From a virus: DNA of 37,969 nt. The notes under the pieces were generated by a model. That model was not told the DNA's origin, made no database searches, and saw only the letters and a list, made by a program, of their open reading frames with translations. Every line of letters starts with the position of its first letter. The stretch's first letter is position 1. Location: the IMG/VR virus record IMGVR_UViG_3300048672_000060, positions 1 to 37,969 of that record; one strand, 5' to 3'. Positions 22,014-30,710 of this stretch are shown one piece after another. The translations under genes were made by a program, and so were the position numbers.

Positions 22014-23521
22014 TAAAGTCTCCGAAATGTGATGTTGTCTACTAAGACACGAGGCTTCTCGTTATGATTAGCCAATAAAGTATTTGTAGTAAATGTAGGT
22101 GAAGGAAGTGTCAAATCTTTAATCTGAACAATAAGATTCTTCAACCGACTAAATGCTGTAGATTGATACACAACAGCTTCAATTTGTTTTGGTGTAACAT
22201 AATCACCAATAGATAAACCATTGAACAACTCTACAAGAGATGTATTGATATTGTTTCGTTCTTTCTCTGTCAATGGAGTGTTGTCTTTTGTTGTATAACC
22301 AACTTCTACACCAACATCAAAATATCCAGCGCGAGTGTATTTAACATCTACACTCGCCCCATTACTATTAGCTATCGTAGTTGTGTAAGTACCATATCGT
22401 TTTGTATTACCATAACCTTTCTTGTAGATCGCAGTAGCAACTTCAATATCATCACCACCTAGCACTACAACATTGTATGTATACGGTTCACACACTAACA
22501 AGCTGCTAGTATCGTAGATGTAAGTCTTAGTGGGATTCTCAAACACTTCTACAGCACTGACACCTTCAATTTTAAGTAATGCAGATTTTAATGAATCTGG
22601 AGTACCAGCAATAGAGTTATCTTTAATATTCTGTGCAGCTAAACGTAATTCAGCATCTGTTTGAACATCAGTACCACTAGATAATGCTACATAGTTTACA
22701 ATAGAATCATAACCAGTGTATGTTGGTGTAAGACCAGTTAATCCATTAGCACTTAAAGGATAATAACCTTCTGTTTGTGCTTTAATTCCAACACTATGCC
22801 CTACTGTACCAACTTTAGGAGTTACAGAAACATACAAGCGTTTACTTGGGAATGGATTTGGTAGGTTGTTTGATGGATTGTATCCGACAAACATTGTACG
22901 GCTGACTGGTTCATAGTAAGCTTTAGATGGGGTGTCTAAAATCACTTCATTAACAAACACTGTCAACTCTTGCAAGAATGCAGTTTTATCTGTATCTGTG
23001 TTCGCAGAGCGTGTGAATGTTTTAGTTGTTGGTGCATTACTATTGTAAATTGTGAACACATATGTTGTACCGATCACAATTTGACTTGCTGTTATTTTAT
23101 AACAACTTGTATAGTTGTCAAGCGTTACACTCTCGGTAGTCTTGTATTGAATAGAATTAGTTGCGTTGACGATAGTATCTGCGGCAACGGTAGTGCCAAG
23201 AGATAATGTATTTAAGTTGGATTGGATAATAGCTTGACCGCCACCAGCCGTTTTACCTTGACGATATACACCCTGACGAGCATACACATCATCTAAATAA
23301 ACACCTTCAGCACCTTGTACTGTTTGTGAAGAAACAACTCCTTCAACCCCTTGCCATACTTCATCAGCTTCTTCAGCAAAGACAGAAATAAATTGATCTT
23401 CAATAGTACCAGTTTCTGTATTCCAGTCAGCACCTAATTTTGTTTTGATATTAGCCTTCATTGAGGATAATATTTCTTGTAAGGTCTTTCTTACAAAACC
23501 TTCTGATGTAATTCCTGCCAT
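22013..23521 (-). CDS. Baseplate J-like wedge protein (Mu gp47 type)
   Basis: 502 aa from ATG 23521, preceded by AAAGGTAA; a TTG 15 bases upstream is less likely. The N-terminus (FVRKTLQEILSSMKANIKTK, then DWNTETGTIEDQFISVFAEE) and the central AQTEGYYPLSANGLTGL, LSSGTDVQTDAELRLAAQNI are typical of the baseplate J family. The C-terminus contains FDVGVEVGYTTKDNTPLTEK and the YVTPKQIEAVVY strand. It is a wedge component that links the hub to the fibres in contractile-tail baseplates. It lies in the expected order W(gp25)-J-DUF2612, but with a tailspike and a small membrane gene inserted before it. Confidence 0.9.
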   Translation of the reverse strand: MAGITSEGFVRKTLQEILSSMKANIKTKLGADWNTETGTIEDQFISVFAEEADEVWQGVEGVVSSQTVQGAEGVYLDDVYARQGVYRQGKTAGGGQAIIQSNLNTLSLGTTVAADTIVNATNSIQYKTTESVTLDNYTSCYKITASQIVIGTTYVFTIYNSNAPTTKTFTRSANTDTDKTAFLQELTVFVNEVILDTPSKAYYEPVSRTMFVGYNPSNNLPNPFPSKRLYVSVTPKVGTVGHSVGIKAQTEGYYPLSANGLTGLTPTYTGYDSIVNYVALSSGTDVQTDAELRLAAQNIKDNSIAGTPDSLKSALLKIEGVSAVEVFENPTKTYIYDTSSLLVCEPYTYNVVVLGGDDIEVATAIYKKGYGNTKRYGTYTTTIANSNGASVDVKYTRAGYFDVGVEVGYTTKDNTPLTEKERNNINTSLVELFNGLSIGDYVTPKQIEAVVYQSTAFSRLKNLIVQIKDLTLPSPTFTTNTLLANHNEKPRVLVDNITFRRL

Positions 23522-23536
23522 TTGTTTACCTTTCAA

Positions 23537-23565
23537 TTAGTATGAACAGCGTAGTAATGTGTCAA
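23537..23565 (-). promoter_or_regulatory. Possible promoter upstream of baseplate J
   Basis: On the minus strand, a perfect TTGACA (23565-23560) is followed after 17 bp by TACTAA (23542-23537), a weak -10 with three of six consensus matches. It lies between the 40-aa membrane gene and baseplate J and could re-start transcription after the tailspike insertion. Confidence 0.35.
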
Positions 23566-23568
23566 CCT

Positions 23569-23691
23569 TTATTTCTCCCACTCAGAGAAGTCTTTAATTT
23601 CTTCTTGGCGCGATGCGCCTCGAATAAATAGCCACACTGGCACAGCTAATAAAATCCAGATTGTGGCTATCATACCGTAGTAGATAGCCAT
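23569..23691 (-). CDS. Small 40-aa single-TM protein
   Basis: ATG 23691 with GAGGG eight bases upstream, stop TAA at 23571-23569. It is one hydrophobic segment (residues ~3-24, YYGMIATIWILLAVPVWLFI) followed by a charged tail (RGASRQEEIKDFSEWEK). No family is recognised. It sits between a tailspike and baseplate J, a place where phages often carry accessory genes; a role in superinfection exclusion, lysis or host-surface change is possible but unproven. Confidence 0.55.
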   Translation of the reverse strand: MAIYYGMIATIWILLAVPVWLFIRGASRQEEIKDFSEWEK

Positions 23692-23705
23692 TCTGTAACC
23701 CTCAG

Positions 23706-25679
23706 TTATGTTTGAGTTCCGACAACAACACCATCTGTATCTGATGTTGGCTCACTGCCTTTTATGCGTAAATCGCCTGTTGCATCCACCCAGAAGCGCC
23801 AGTTGCCAAGCCTAAACTTAGATGTTGAACTCCAGACATCAGAGTATTTCGATGCCATATATCCATCTGTATCCGATGATGGTGATCCGTTTTTGTATCT
23901 CAGAGCGCCATCAGCATCAATCCATAAGTAACCAGCGCCAATTTTTGTAGGTATACCATTCCAAGCTCCATCGCCAAGCTCAGGAATTCCAGTGGTTCCT
24001 CCAAGTTTTATTGAGTTTCCAAAAGTGTCACGCTTCCAGATAATATCTCCGACAGAGTTTGTGAAATCCAAAACCCATTTAGCAACACCATTCTCATCCC
24101 ATCGCATACGGCAGAATTGGCTTGTCGCGCTGCGCTCAAATCCCATAAACGTGTTGTCAACAAATCGCATGTTCATCTGACTATTCTTTGCTGCGTAGAC
24201 AACTCCGGTGGTTCTTGTGTTGTATCGGATGTACGGTTTATTGGCGCTCAGGTTCTCAACAAGGCTGTAAATATCGGAAACAAAATATCCTGAACCATCG
24301 GCTGGATTGTCTTGAATGTCTACAATGCCGAATCGGTCAGACATCGACAGTATTGTAAACAGTTTCCACGCGACGCCGTTTCGCATGGTACCAGCCGTCG
24401 AGCAGACACCATCAGATAAAACACACTTTCTGAATTGCGTATTCATCAAGACAGGCTTTGCGACAGAGCCGATTGCGTAAGTTTTAAAGGTTACGTTTCG
24501 AGTTCCGTTTGTGCCGTAAAATCCAACATCTAGACCCTCAAGCTGCATGTTTTCAAAATCAATGTTGCGCATTTCGGACGATACAACACCGAAAGAACCG
24601 CTAACTACATCATCGCCTGATGTTGCTGTTACAGGTCGGTCAAGCGTCAATGTTGTACCGACAATGGTTTTAATCATTGCTATTTGCATGGTGTTTGTAT
24701 TGCCAATAACTACCGACTTGCCAACAAGCATGTTTGTAGCATCTGCTACAGTTATTGTGTTTGATGCAGATACGGTTGCAGACAATGTTGTTTTTGCGTA
24801 AGCGTCGTTTCCGTCGCTAACATAAGCTCCGCCTTGCCAGCCTAGGATTTTCCCTGAAACACTAAAGTTGTTGTTCCCAGAACCGCCAGAACCACGGAAG
24901 CCGACGATGCCGACGGTATTGTATTTCAGCAACACCTCAAGCTCGATCGAGTCAGACTGTGGCCCAGAAATAATATCAAGTGCAATACCTTTGCAGCCTT
25001 GAATAATCAAGTCTCCGCGCACCTCGAAAGGCGCAATCATTTTGATGGCATCACACTTCTTGTATGAGTAACCGCCAGTCTCAAACGATGAGCTGAAAAA
25101 CTTAAATCGATTAAACCCGCCTCGCACCAGCTTATCTAAGAGGATCACAGGCCCAGCATTATCTGCCCTGTCTACCGTGTTTCTGACTTCCAAGTCTGTA
25201 AAGTAAATACCGCCGATGGTGTTAGTGCCCCCAGCCCAAGCTGCGGTTAACAACTGTCCTGTTGTCGATGCGTTCACCAAAAACGATGCACCGTACACGC
25301 CTGCAAACTCTATATTGAATTTTGACACTGTAAGCCCAGTCGCTTTATATCGCCCCTGTGGGAAAAAGACAGTGCCGCCGTACCCTTCGCGTGCTGAATC
25401 CAATGTATAAGCAGGGTTGTCTTGTATAAAGTTAATTGCAGCCTGTATCGCAGCGGAGTCATCAGCAACGCCGTCACCAACAGCGCCAAAACTTTTAACG
25501 TCAACCACTAGGTTGACAATACGACCGATTTCTTGAGCCTCAACCCCACCAACAGGCACCGTCGAGTTAGCGGCGGCGAGGTCTGTAAATTCTTGCTTCA
25601 GTTCTGAGAAGTTGTTATCTAATTCCGTAAACGTTAACGGAGATCCTTTTGTATTTCTTAATGTTAAATCAATAGCCAT
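23706..25679 (-). CDS. Tailspike, pectate-lyase-like beta-helix (second)
   Basis: 657 aa. The N-terminus MAIDLTLRNTKGSPLTFTEL followed by DNNFSELK is a common phage fibre attachment motif, then comes the shared LAAANSTVPVGGVEA segment. Residues ~57-80 carry VDVKSFGAVGDGVADDSAAI, the entry signature of pectate-lyase-3-type beta-helices. A long helix body follows, with a VSASNTITVADATNM insertion domain. The C-terminal ~77 residues hold two copies of a (L/F)W(I/V)DAxGxLR...SDTDG unit. It probably binds and may degrade surface polysaccharide. Having two spikes suggests a broadened or branched receptor-binding apparatus. Confidence 0.85.
   Translation of the reverse strand: MAIDLTLRNTKGSPLTFTELDNNFSELKQEFTDLAAANSTVPVGGVEAQEIGRIVNLVVDVKSFGAVGDGVADDSAAIQAAINFIQDNPAYTLDSAREGYGGTVFFPQGRYKATGLTVSKFNIEFAGVYGASFLVNASTTGQLLTAAWAGGTNTIGGIYFTDLEVRNTVDRADNAGPVILLDKLVRGGFNRFKFFSSSFETGGYSYKKCDAIKMIAPFEVRGDLIIQGCKGIALDIISGPQSDSIELEVLLKYNTVGIVGFRGSGGSGNNNFSVSGKILGWQGGAYVSDGNDAYAKTTLSATVSASNTITVADATNMLVGKSVVIGNTNTMQIAMIKTIVGTTLTLDRPVTATSGDDVVSGSFGVVSSEMRNIDFENMQLEGLDVGFYGTNGTRNVTFKTYAIGSVAKPVLMNTQFRKCVLSDGVCSTAGTMRNGVAWKLFTILSMSDRFGIVDIQDNPADGSGYFVSDIYSLVENLSANKPYIRYNTRTTGVVYAAKNSQMNMRFVDNTFMGFERSATSQFCRMRWDENGVAKWVLDFTNSVGDIIWKRDTFGNSIKLGGTTGIPELGDGAWNGIPTKIGAGYLWIDADGALRYKNGSPSSDTDGYMASKYSDVWSSTSKFRLGNWRFWVDATGDLRIKGSEPTSDTDGVVVGTQT
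23730..23927 (-). repeat. Duplicated C-terminal module of the tailspike
   Basis: Two 22-residue units, at 23862-23927 (LWIDADGALRYKNGSPSSDT, then DG) and 23730-23795 (FWVDATGDLRIKGSEPTSDT, then DG), separated by 22 residues. This is probably a small beta-hairpin repeat capping the spike. Confidence 0.7.
25538..25580 (-). repeat. Shared tailspike module-boundary sequence, copy 2
   Basis: Partner of 19811-19853. It encodes LAAANSTVPVGGVEA at the same relative place, between the attachment domain and the beta-helix. Confidence 0.75.
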
Positions 25680-25681
25680 TC

Positions 25682-26263
25682 TTATGCCTCTACATATCCT
25701 GAATCAACATAACCGTTATAAACGTAGAAGTAACTCCCTTCACTCCATTCATAAGGCGGTTGTAATGCGTCTGGTAAATCTTCGTGTACTACTGGATGTA
25801 ACTCTGTCACCCAATCGCTGAAATCAATATTACAACTTGACGTTAGAAGTGCTGGATTATAATTATATGTCACTTCTTCCCAAGCTTGTAAGCCAACTGA
25901 ATTTGAATTCAATAATTTGTCTAGCACTTTCACTTCAAAAACTACGTTGTAATTACGGAATGTGCTATTGTATTCACTGTTGAAATATTCAATAGATTGA
26001 ACATCTGAATCTTCTCTGATCGCAGCAATGTATAAAGCGTCAATATCAGCTTTTGTAAATCCTTTACCTATGATAGCTTTACCATCGCCAGTATCACGGT
26101 ATGGAATACCAAATGTTGTATCAAGCCACCACTCACCTTTGTAAGTACGTAGTTTGATATTCAATCTCTGTTGAACTAATTCTTGATAAGTAGATAATAA
26201 CAGCATCTTACCATTGCTATCTACTTCAATATCTCCATCAGAGGAGAGTTTAAATCCTGCCAT
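25682..26263 (-). CDS. Baseplate wedge protein, gp25/W-like (Mu gp46 type)
   Basis: 193 aa. Residues 1-110 follow the gp25-like lysozyme-fold family: KLSSDGDIEVDSNGKMLLLS, ELVQQRLNIKLRTYKGEWWL, FGIPYRDTGDGKAIIGKGFT, AAIREDSDVQSIEYF. This protein forms the joint between hub and wedge and is conserved in all contractile injection systems. The C-terminal ~65 residues (VTELHPVVHEDLPDALQPPY and an aromatic tail) are an extension. It is encoded directly after the spike gene, as expected. Confidence 0.85.
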   Translation of the reverse strand: MAGFKLSSDGDIEVDSNGKMLLLSTYQELVQQRLNIKLRTYKGEWWLDTTFGIPYRDTGDGKAIIGKGFTKADIDALYIAAIREDSDVQSIEYFNSEYNSTFRNYNVVFEVKVLDKLLNSNSVGLQAWEEVTYNYNPALLTSSCNIDFSDWVTELHPVVHEDLPDALQPPYEWSEGSYFYVYNGYVDSGYVEA

Positions 26264-26271
26264 ACTTTCCT

Positions 26272-26949
26272 CTACGCTGTTGTAGCATCAACGATTAGAC
26301 CATAATTTTGTAGCTGTGTTAACAGCATTGCAAGCGCTGCATTTCCAGCCCTGCTTCCAGTGATTATAGGAAGCTCTACAGCGTCCTTACCGTTAAACCC
26401 TACCTTACCCATTACTTTTGTATTTGAAGCGTCTATCGTTGCACTGGATGCGTTTAATTGATATTCCTGAGTGTCAATGTAGACACCATCTTCCTTCACT
26501 GTAATCTTTGTGCTTTGATTAGCTATGACGATGTTATTAGGATCTGTTTCTAACCCATCCACGTCTGTAGCGAAAGAAGGAATACAGAAACAATCAGATA
26601 AATCATGTGTCTGCGTTGTTGTAATATTCACGTTACCAGACTGCATCAGATTAGCTGTATCGCGTTCTGACACGATAGCCCATACTTTGTCACCAACTTT
26701 ATACGGAAGGCTTATAAACACTCCACCAGCGTTTACTGAGATGTGTTGAATACGTACATCTGGTATTTCAGGATAAGGAATTAATTGTCCATCTGGTCTA
26801 CGTGTGGCAACAAGCGGTTGAATATCTACAACGCCAGAACGGACAATACGTGTGATCTTAGCAGGAAAAGATGTATGAACAAAATCTCGAACACGTTTGT
26901 CAAAATGAGCGTCCATCAAATCTTTATCTGTAATTGTAGACGTTGACAT
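26272..26949 (-). CDS. Baseplate puncturing spike, Gp138/gpV-like
   Basis: 225 aa from ATG 26949, with AAGGAG upstream (an earlier in-frame start at 26967 overlaps the hub gene). Residues ~25-110 form the OB-like domain of Gp138-type spikes: ARITRI-like KITRIVRSGVVDIQPLVATR, ISVNAGGVFISLPYKVGDKV, SERDTANLMQSG. The middle (KITVKEDGVYIDTQEYQLNA) is the beta-helical needle, and the C-terminus is a short Ala-rich tail. As the membrane-piercing tip it would trimerise under the hub. Confidence 0.85.
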   Translation of the reverse strand: MSTSTITDKDLMDAHFDKRVRDFVHTSFPAKITRIVRSGVVDIQPLVATRRPDGQLIPYPEIPDVRIQHISVNAGGVFISLPYKVGDKVWAIVSERDTANLMQSGNVNITTTQTHDLSDCFCIPSFATDVDGLETDPNNIVIANQSTKITVKEDGVYIDTQEYQLNASSATIDASNTKVMGKVGFNGKDAVELPIITGSRAGNAALAMLLTQLQNYGLIVDATTA

Positions 26950-27944
26950 TATTTCTCCTTTTCCCACCCATCAATAGGTTTAAGTTCTAATGTAGAACTC
27001 CACTCATCACCTTCGTATGTACCATCATGCTGCACAGATTCGATCTCATATGTTCCATTGTGATATTTAGACTCTAGCACCACTTTAGCACCGATACTAT
27101 ACGCACCATTCAGTGTAGTTTTAACCGTGATGTTCTGTCTATTGCCAGATGAATTCTCTGTCTGAGACACATCTGCTGTTTTAACAGACGGACTGCCAAT
27201 CATATTCAATACGCTGTTAATCTTAAATGCTTTAGTATACGATCCAGCGATAATATCAGTTGGAACAGCATTCACAGCACCATCTTCAATCCAAACCTTA
27301 ATGCCTTGTTCTTTACCAAACTTACGTAAGAACTCTATACTTGGCCCTGTGTATACAACAGGTTTTTGAATAGCAACTTCCATATTAGCGGGAAAATATA
27401 CAGTACCTTCTGGAAGTTTTAAATCCTTCATTACTTGACGAACAATATCTGAAGGTTTAGTCCCAGCACGATAGGATTTAATACTGTAAGCTTCTTGAAT
27501 AGCTGTTGTACCAGACGCACAAGTAATATCTGTCTTACGTGTTGTACCATTGAATGTATCAACAACATGTATCACTTCACCAGCAAACAAGATAGGTAGT
27601 TCTGGATTAGCAATAGAATCTAATTCGGTTTCATATCCAGCTCTAAACACTAACATTGGTTTCTTACCGTTGTTTTGTTCCAAGAACTTACGGACGCTAT
27701 CAGATATGTTATAAATACTGAATGTAGTCTCTTTAGTTGAATCTTTACCTTTTACAATCGTGAAGGTTAAGTTGTGCTGTGTTAAACGTATAGCACCATC
27801 GGCTTTAACGTTTGCATATTGAATTGCATTTGATTGAGATGTTGTTGCACTTAACAAACCAACACCAGTAGGTGATTCAGCGCTGTAAAAAGAAACAGGC
27901 TGACCAAATTCTAAAACATATTTATGAAGGAATTGTTCAGCCAT
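26949..27944 (-). CDS. Baseplate hub protein (gp27/gpD-like)
   Basis: 331 aa. The N-terminal half has immunoglobulin-like hub features (LTQHNLTFTIVKGKDSTKET, ATFSIYNIS-type strand) and the central part AGTKPSDIVRQVMKDLKLPE and FGKEQGIKVWIEDGAVNAVP is typical of hub proteins related to Mu gp44, gpD and T4 gp27. The C-terminus (GAKVVLESKYHNGTYEIESV) is a beta domain. It connects the tail tube to the spike encoded next, with end-to-start adjacency. Confidence 0.8.
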   Translation of the reverse strand: MAEQFLHKYVLEFGQPVSFYSAESPTGVGLLSATTSQSNAIQYANVKADGAIRLTQHNLTFTIVKGKDSTKETTFSIYNISDSVRKFLEQNNGKKPMLVFRAGYETELDSIANPELPILFAGEVIHVVDTFNGTTRKTDITCASGTTAIQEAYSIKSYRAGTKPSDIVRQVMKDLKLPEGTVYFPANMEVAIQKPVVYTGPSIEFLRKFGKEQGIKVWIEDGAVNAVPTDIIAGSYTKAFKINSVLNMIGSPSVKTADVSQTENSSGNRQNITVKTTLNGAYSIGAKVVLESKYHNGTYEIESVQHDGTYEGDEWSSTLELKPIDGWEKEK

Positions 27945-27949
27945 GTATT

Positions 27950-28372
27950 CTATAGCCTTGTTGCGGATTTAGTGAATCGCGTATCTTCTTCAGCATCAAT
28001 ACTAATTTGCATATCTGCGGAGGATGTACGGAGATCTTGGATAAGATTAAAAGAATCTTCTGTGATGTAGTAGAGTGACCATCTATTTGATGACCAACCA
28101 TCTCTTGTTATTCTACCATAAAACTTCATATTGTCTAGTGCTACGAGAACACCTTTCGGACAATCTTCGAATGCTCTATGATTTTGTAAGAGATCGGTAT
28201 TTGTAGTTACCTTAGTTTTGAATAAGAAATCTTGGTTTTGTTTACCTATCGAAAGATACCAAGATTCATCACGAGGATTCCATTGTAGCTTCATATCGTA
28301 GGCTACAGAGTCTAGAGTAGTTGTGAATAGAACATCCGGCGAATCAGGAATGGATATAACTTCAACACTCAT
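27950..28372 (-). CDS. Baseplate plug protein (Pam3 gp18-like)
   Basis: 140 aa, all-beta. AYDMKLQWNPRDESWYLSIG followed by a TNTDLLQNHRAFEDCPKGVL region is characteristic of the small plug family described from the cyanophage Pam3 baseplate, found between Dit-like and hub genes. It would sit in the lumen of the baseplate. The start overlaps the stop of the Dit-like gene by four bases. Confidence 0.75.
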   Translation of the reverse strand: MSVEVISIPDSPDVLFTTTLDSVAYDMKLQWNPRDESWYLSIGKQNQDFLFKTKVTTNTDLLQNHRAFEDCPKGVLVALDNMKFYGRITRDGWSSNRWSLYYITEDSFNLIQDLRTSSADMQISIDAEEDTRFTKSATRL

Positions 28373-29007
28373 GGATTACCTCCCGCATCTGTTGGAGATT
28401 TTCCAGCAAAACTATCATAAAAATTATTTAAAGCTTCAGGTATGCTTGCACCAGAATCAACAGCTCTTACCAAAAACGCTTTAATTGTCTTTCCGCCGTT
28501 AGTTGTCGAAGAAGCTGCGTCTTTTTTATTAGCTACAACATTGCTCGTTTTTACTAAATTAATACTCTCAGTGGATGCTGTTCTAATTTGAACAACTTGC
28601 ATATCAAAATACAAGCTGTTACTAGATTCAGCACTTACTGGAAGATTCAACGACTCAACTACACAATCATAGTACGTCTCATACTTACTGACCAGAGTAA
28701 ATGTAAGACGCTCATCACGTAACCTACGTAAGAACTTATATGCTTGTTGAATACGATCTAATCCACGAGACAGTGTGTCAGCTTGATAATCATTCAATCC
28801 GTACTGGCCAAAGATACCAGACACTGTGAAGCGATTGTTCTTCAGTTGAATATGATCACTAAACGATACGCCAGTTTCTACAGGATGCTCAGTTACTGTG
28901 TTGGAGAAGTCGTGAGAAATACTCACGGTACAATCCGCAAAATATTTCTCACCCGCAATCTCACTCACGCCAGCTTTAAATTTATTAGCGACGATGAATG
29001 TAATCAT
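28369..29007 (-). CDS. Dit-like distal tail / baseplate protein
   Basis: 212 aa. The N-terminal domain reads VSISHDFSNTVTEHPVETGV then SFSDHIQLKNNRFTVSG, the usual Dit-like pattern in contractile phages (orthogonal beta barrel around the tube end). QQAYKFLRRLRDERLTFTLV and the YYDCVVESLNLPVSAESSNS strand follow. The C-terminal ~60 residues are a low-complexity and helical tail. It directly follows the tape measure gene, the conserved place. Confidence 0.8.
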   Translation of the reverse strand: MITFIVANKFKAGVSEIAGEKYFADCTVSISHDFSNTVTEHPVETGVSFSDHIQLKNNRFTVSGIFGQYGLNDYQADTLSRGLDRIQQAYKFLRRLRDERLTFTLVSKYETYYDCVVESLNLPVSAESSNSLYFDMQVVQIRTASTESINLVKTSNVVANKKDAASSTTNGGKTIKAFLVRAVDSGASIPEALNNFYDSFAGKSPTDAGGNP

Positions 29008-29925
29008 TATTGTGCTGTCTCCATCTGAGTAACTGCATTTTTCGGTGCCGCGGTAGCAGTGATTGCTTTACCAAATTGACTGTCATCAACTTTAATATCA
29101 ATAAACCATCCCAGAGGGGAGTATTGAGAATAACCTTTATATAGGTTTTCGAATGCTGCTGACGGACTACTCAGTGCACCGCTACCTTTGGTTAAACTAA
29201 TGGCTCTACCTGTCATCGTGTCAGCCTTATCTCCGTATGTAGCATATAACGCCAAGTCTTCAATGACTGCATACGCAGCAATGATCGGAGCAAATCGGGC
29301 AGCCATAGCTAACAATGCTGAGTTAACAGCCCAAACGGCTTTGGATACAAAGCTGAATCTTGTAGCCATCAGTGCAAGTACACCACCAGCACCAACTAAA
29401 GACCAAATACCGCCACTACCATCTAAGATACCTAAACGTTCTAAGTTATCACCTAAAGAGTCAAATAACGCCACCATTCCACGGAAAGGTATTAACGCCA
29501 CTTTTATCCCTGCTGTAATTGTTGTAACAGCGCCACGGAAAGCCGCACCGAATGCTTCGGCTAATGGGGCAAGTTCTTGGAGTAGGTCAGCTAAAGAGCC
29601 GAACATATATCCTAAACCTTCGTCCATACCCCCTCGGAAGATTGTATCTTTAGCTTCTGTTAATGTATTGAAGAATCGACCCATCTGAGCACGAGTCTTA
29701 TTCATTACAGCATCTAACGCACCGCCCTCACGTGCCATCTTCTTCATTTCTTCAGCAAACTTAGGCAAAACATCTTTAGATTTTAATTTACCAGCCTCTA
29801 CAGCTTTAAAGAAATCTTGCATGTTTGTATAACCAGCAGCTCGCATCATAGCGTCTACACTGCCGCCCAAGGCCTCACCCAACTGGCCAGTAAGTTCTTC
29901 CTTATAGAGCTGACCTTTTGATGCC
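29007..29925 (-). CDS. Tape measure protein, exon 2 (C-terminal part)
   Basis: Second exon of the gene whose first exon ends at 30812. Joining T(30812) to G(29925) restores the frame as LQQ-M-ASKGQLYKEELTGQ, matching the conserved 'QMxSKGxVxxEELxGQLGE' stretch of phage tape measures. The exon encodes ~306 residues, with hydrophobic segments (GGIWSLVGAGGVLALMATRF, AMAARFAPIIAAYAV) that may act in the host membrane during DNA entry. Unspliced, the frame upstream of 29925 meets a stop (TAG at 29943-29941) in the intron. The spliced protein is 716 aa. Confidence 0.88.
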
Positions 29926-30082
29926 CACTTATGTTCAAACTAATTCGCTATATTAGTTCCGCATCATTACATGCAGCTATATGTTTCCATATAGATCAGA
30001 CTATATCTTCACCCTAATACTAGGGGTTCCACATTTCCACTCGCTTGAGTGTACGCCTTTCGGCTAGTCGTTGAACACAATA

Positions 30083-30655
30083 TCAATATAAGCAAGTTAT
30101 GTGTGACCAAGTACAACGGTATCTTATTTTAGATACTTGTTTCAATGTCAAACCTAATTGCTTAGCTACCTCACTACACGACGGCGGAATAGAATCTTTA
30201 TAGTCTACAAAGTATATTTTACAGACTGCGTGGACTTGTTCTTCCGTCATTTTACACATACCATGTTTCGTCCCTTTCAGTGTAGGGATTAACTTATCAC
30301 CAAACGCCGCTTTAATGTTTTCGGAGTTTGTTCCCCATTTAAGGTTGGTATAGTGGTTATTAATCTTGTTGTTATCTATGTGCATCACTACTACAGTATC
30401 AGATTTATAACTTTCTGTTTCATATTTCAGATGTTCTGGTCGTTCAACAAATAACTCTGCCACGACCTTATGCACTTTCCTAGAAAACTTTTTGTTATTC
30501 TTTTGATACTGAAAATAATAATATCCGCACTTATTTAACCTAGTGTACCACCGTTGACCTGTTCTACTATTAATCAAGTAACCGTCACGATGTACCAGAA
30601 TCTTTGGATATTCTGGGTAAGGTAGTATTTCGATATTTTGCTGCTGATTGTCCAT
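30083..30655 (-). CDS. Intron-encoded HNH homing endonuclease
   Basis: 190 aa. The HNH core has VHKVVAELFVERPEH (H62), then VVVMHIDNNKINNHYTNLKW (H92 with the N...N helix), and GTNSENIKAA, the usual phage homing HNH layout. An N-terminal NUMOD4-like strand region (YPKILVHRDGYLINSRTGQR) precedes it. A C-terminal helix-turn-helix (CSEVAKQLGLTLKQVSKIRY, 150-169) would recognise DNA. It would cut intronless tape-measure alleles and spread the intron. It lies in the intron between the P4-P6 core and the R element. ATG 30655 follows AAAGGAG by six bases, inside a regulatory hairpin. Confidence 0.9.
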   Translation of the reverse strand: MDNQQQNIEILPYPEYPKILVHRDGYLINSRTGQRWYTRLNKCGYYYFQYQKNNKKFSRKVHKVVAELFVERPEHLKYETESYKSDTVVVMHIDNNKINNHYTNLKWGTNSENIKAAFGDKLIPTLKGTKHGMCKMTEEQVHAVCKIYFVDYKDSIPPSCSEVAKQLGLTLKQVSKIRYRCTWSHITCLY

Positions 30656-30661
30656 TTCACT

Positions 30662-30681
30662 CTCCTTTATATTAAAAGGAG
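30662..30681 (-). promoter_or_regulatory. Hairpin that sequesters the HNH ribosome-binding site
   Basis: On the minus strand CTCCTTT (30681-30675), loop TAATAT, AAAGGAG (30668-30662): a perfect 7-bp stem in which the right arm is the Shine-Dalgarno of the intron HNH gene. In long tape-measure transcripts the site would be masked. Confidence 0.75.
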
Positions 30682-30682
30682 G

Positions 30683-30710
30683 ATCATACCATAGCTTTTC
30701 AAACTGTCAA
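30683..30710 (-). promoter_or_regulatory. Promoter inside the intron for the HNH gene
   Basis: On the minus strand, TTGACA (30710-30705), a 16-bp spacer and TATGAT (30688-30683; five of six consensus bases). The expected start point, 6-8 nt on (~30677-30675), falls at the end of the left hairpin arm. RNA from this promoter would lack most of that arm and leave the ribosome-binding site open. Confidence 0.7.

Noticed and set aside
29007-29882. Stand-alone 291-aa gene starting with TTG at 29882
   Set aside because: The coding frame continues upstream to the intron end at 29926 and joins exon 1 in frame through supported splice sites; the TTG is an internal Leu codon of the tape measure.
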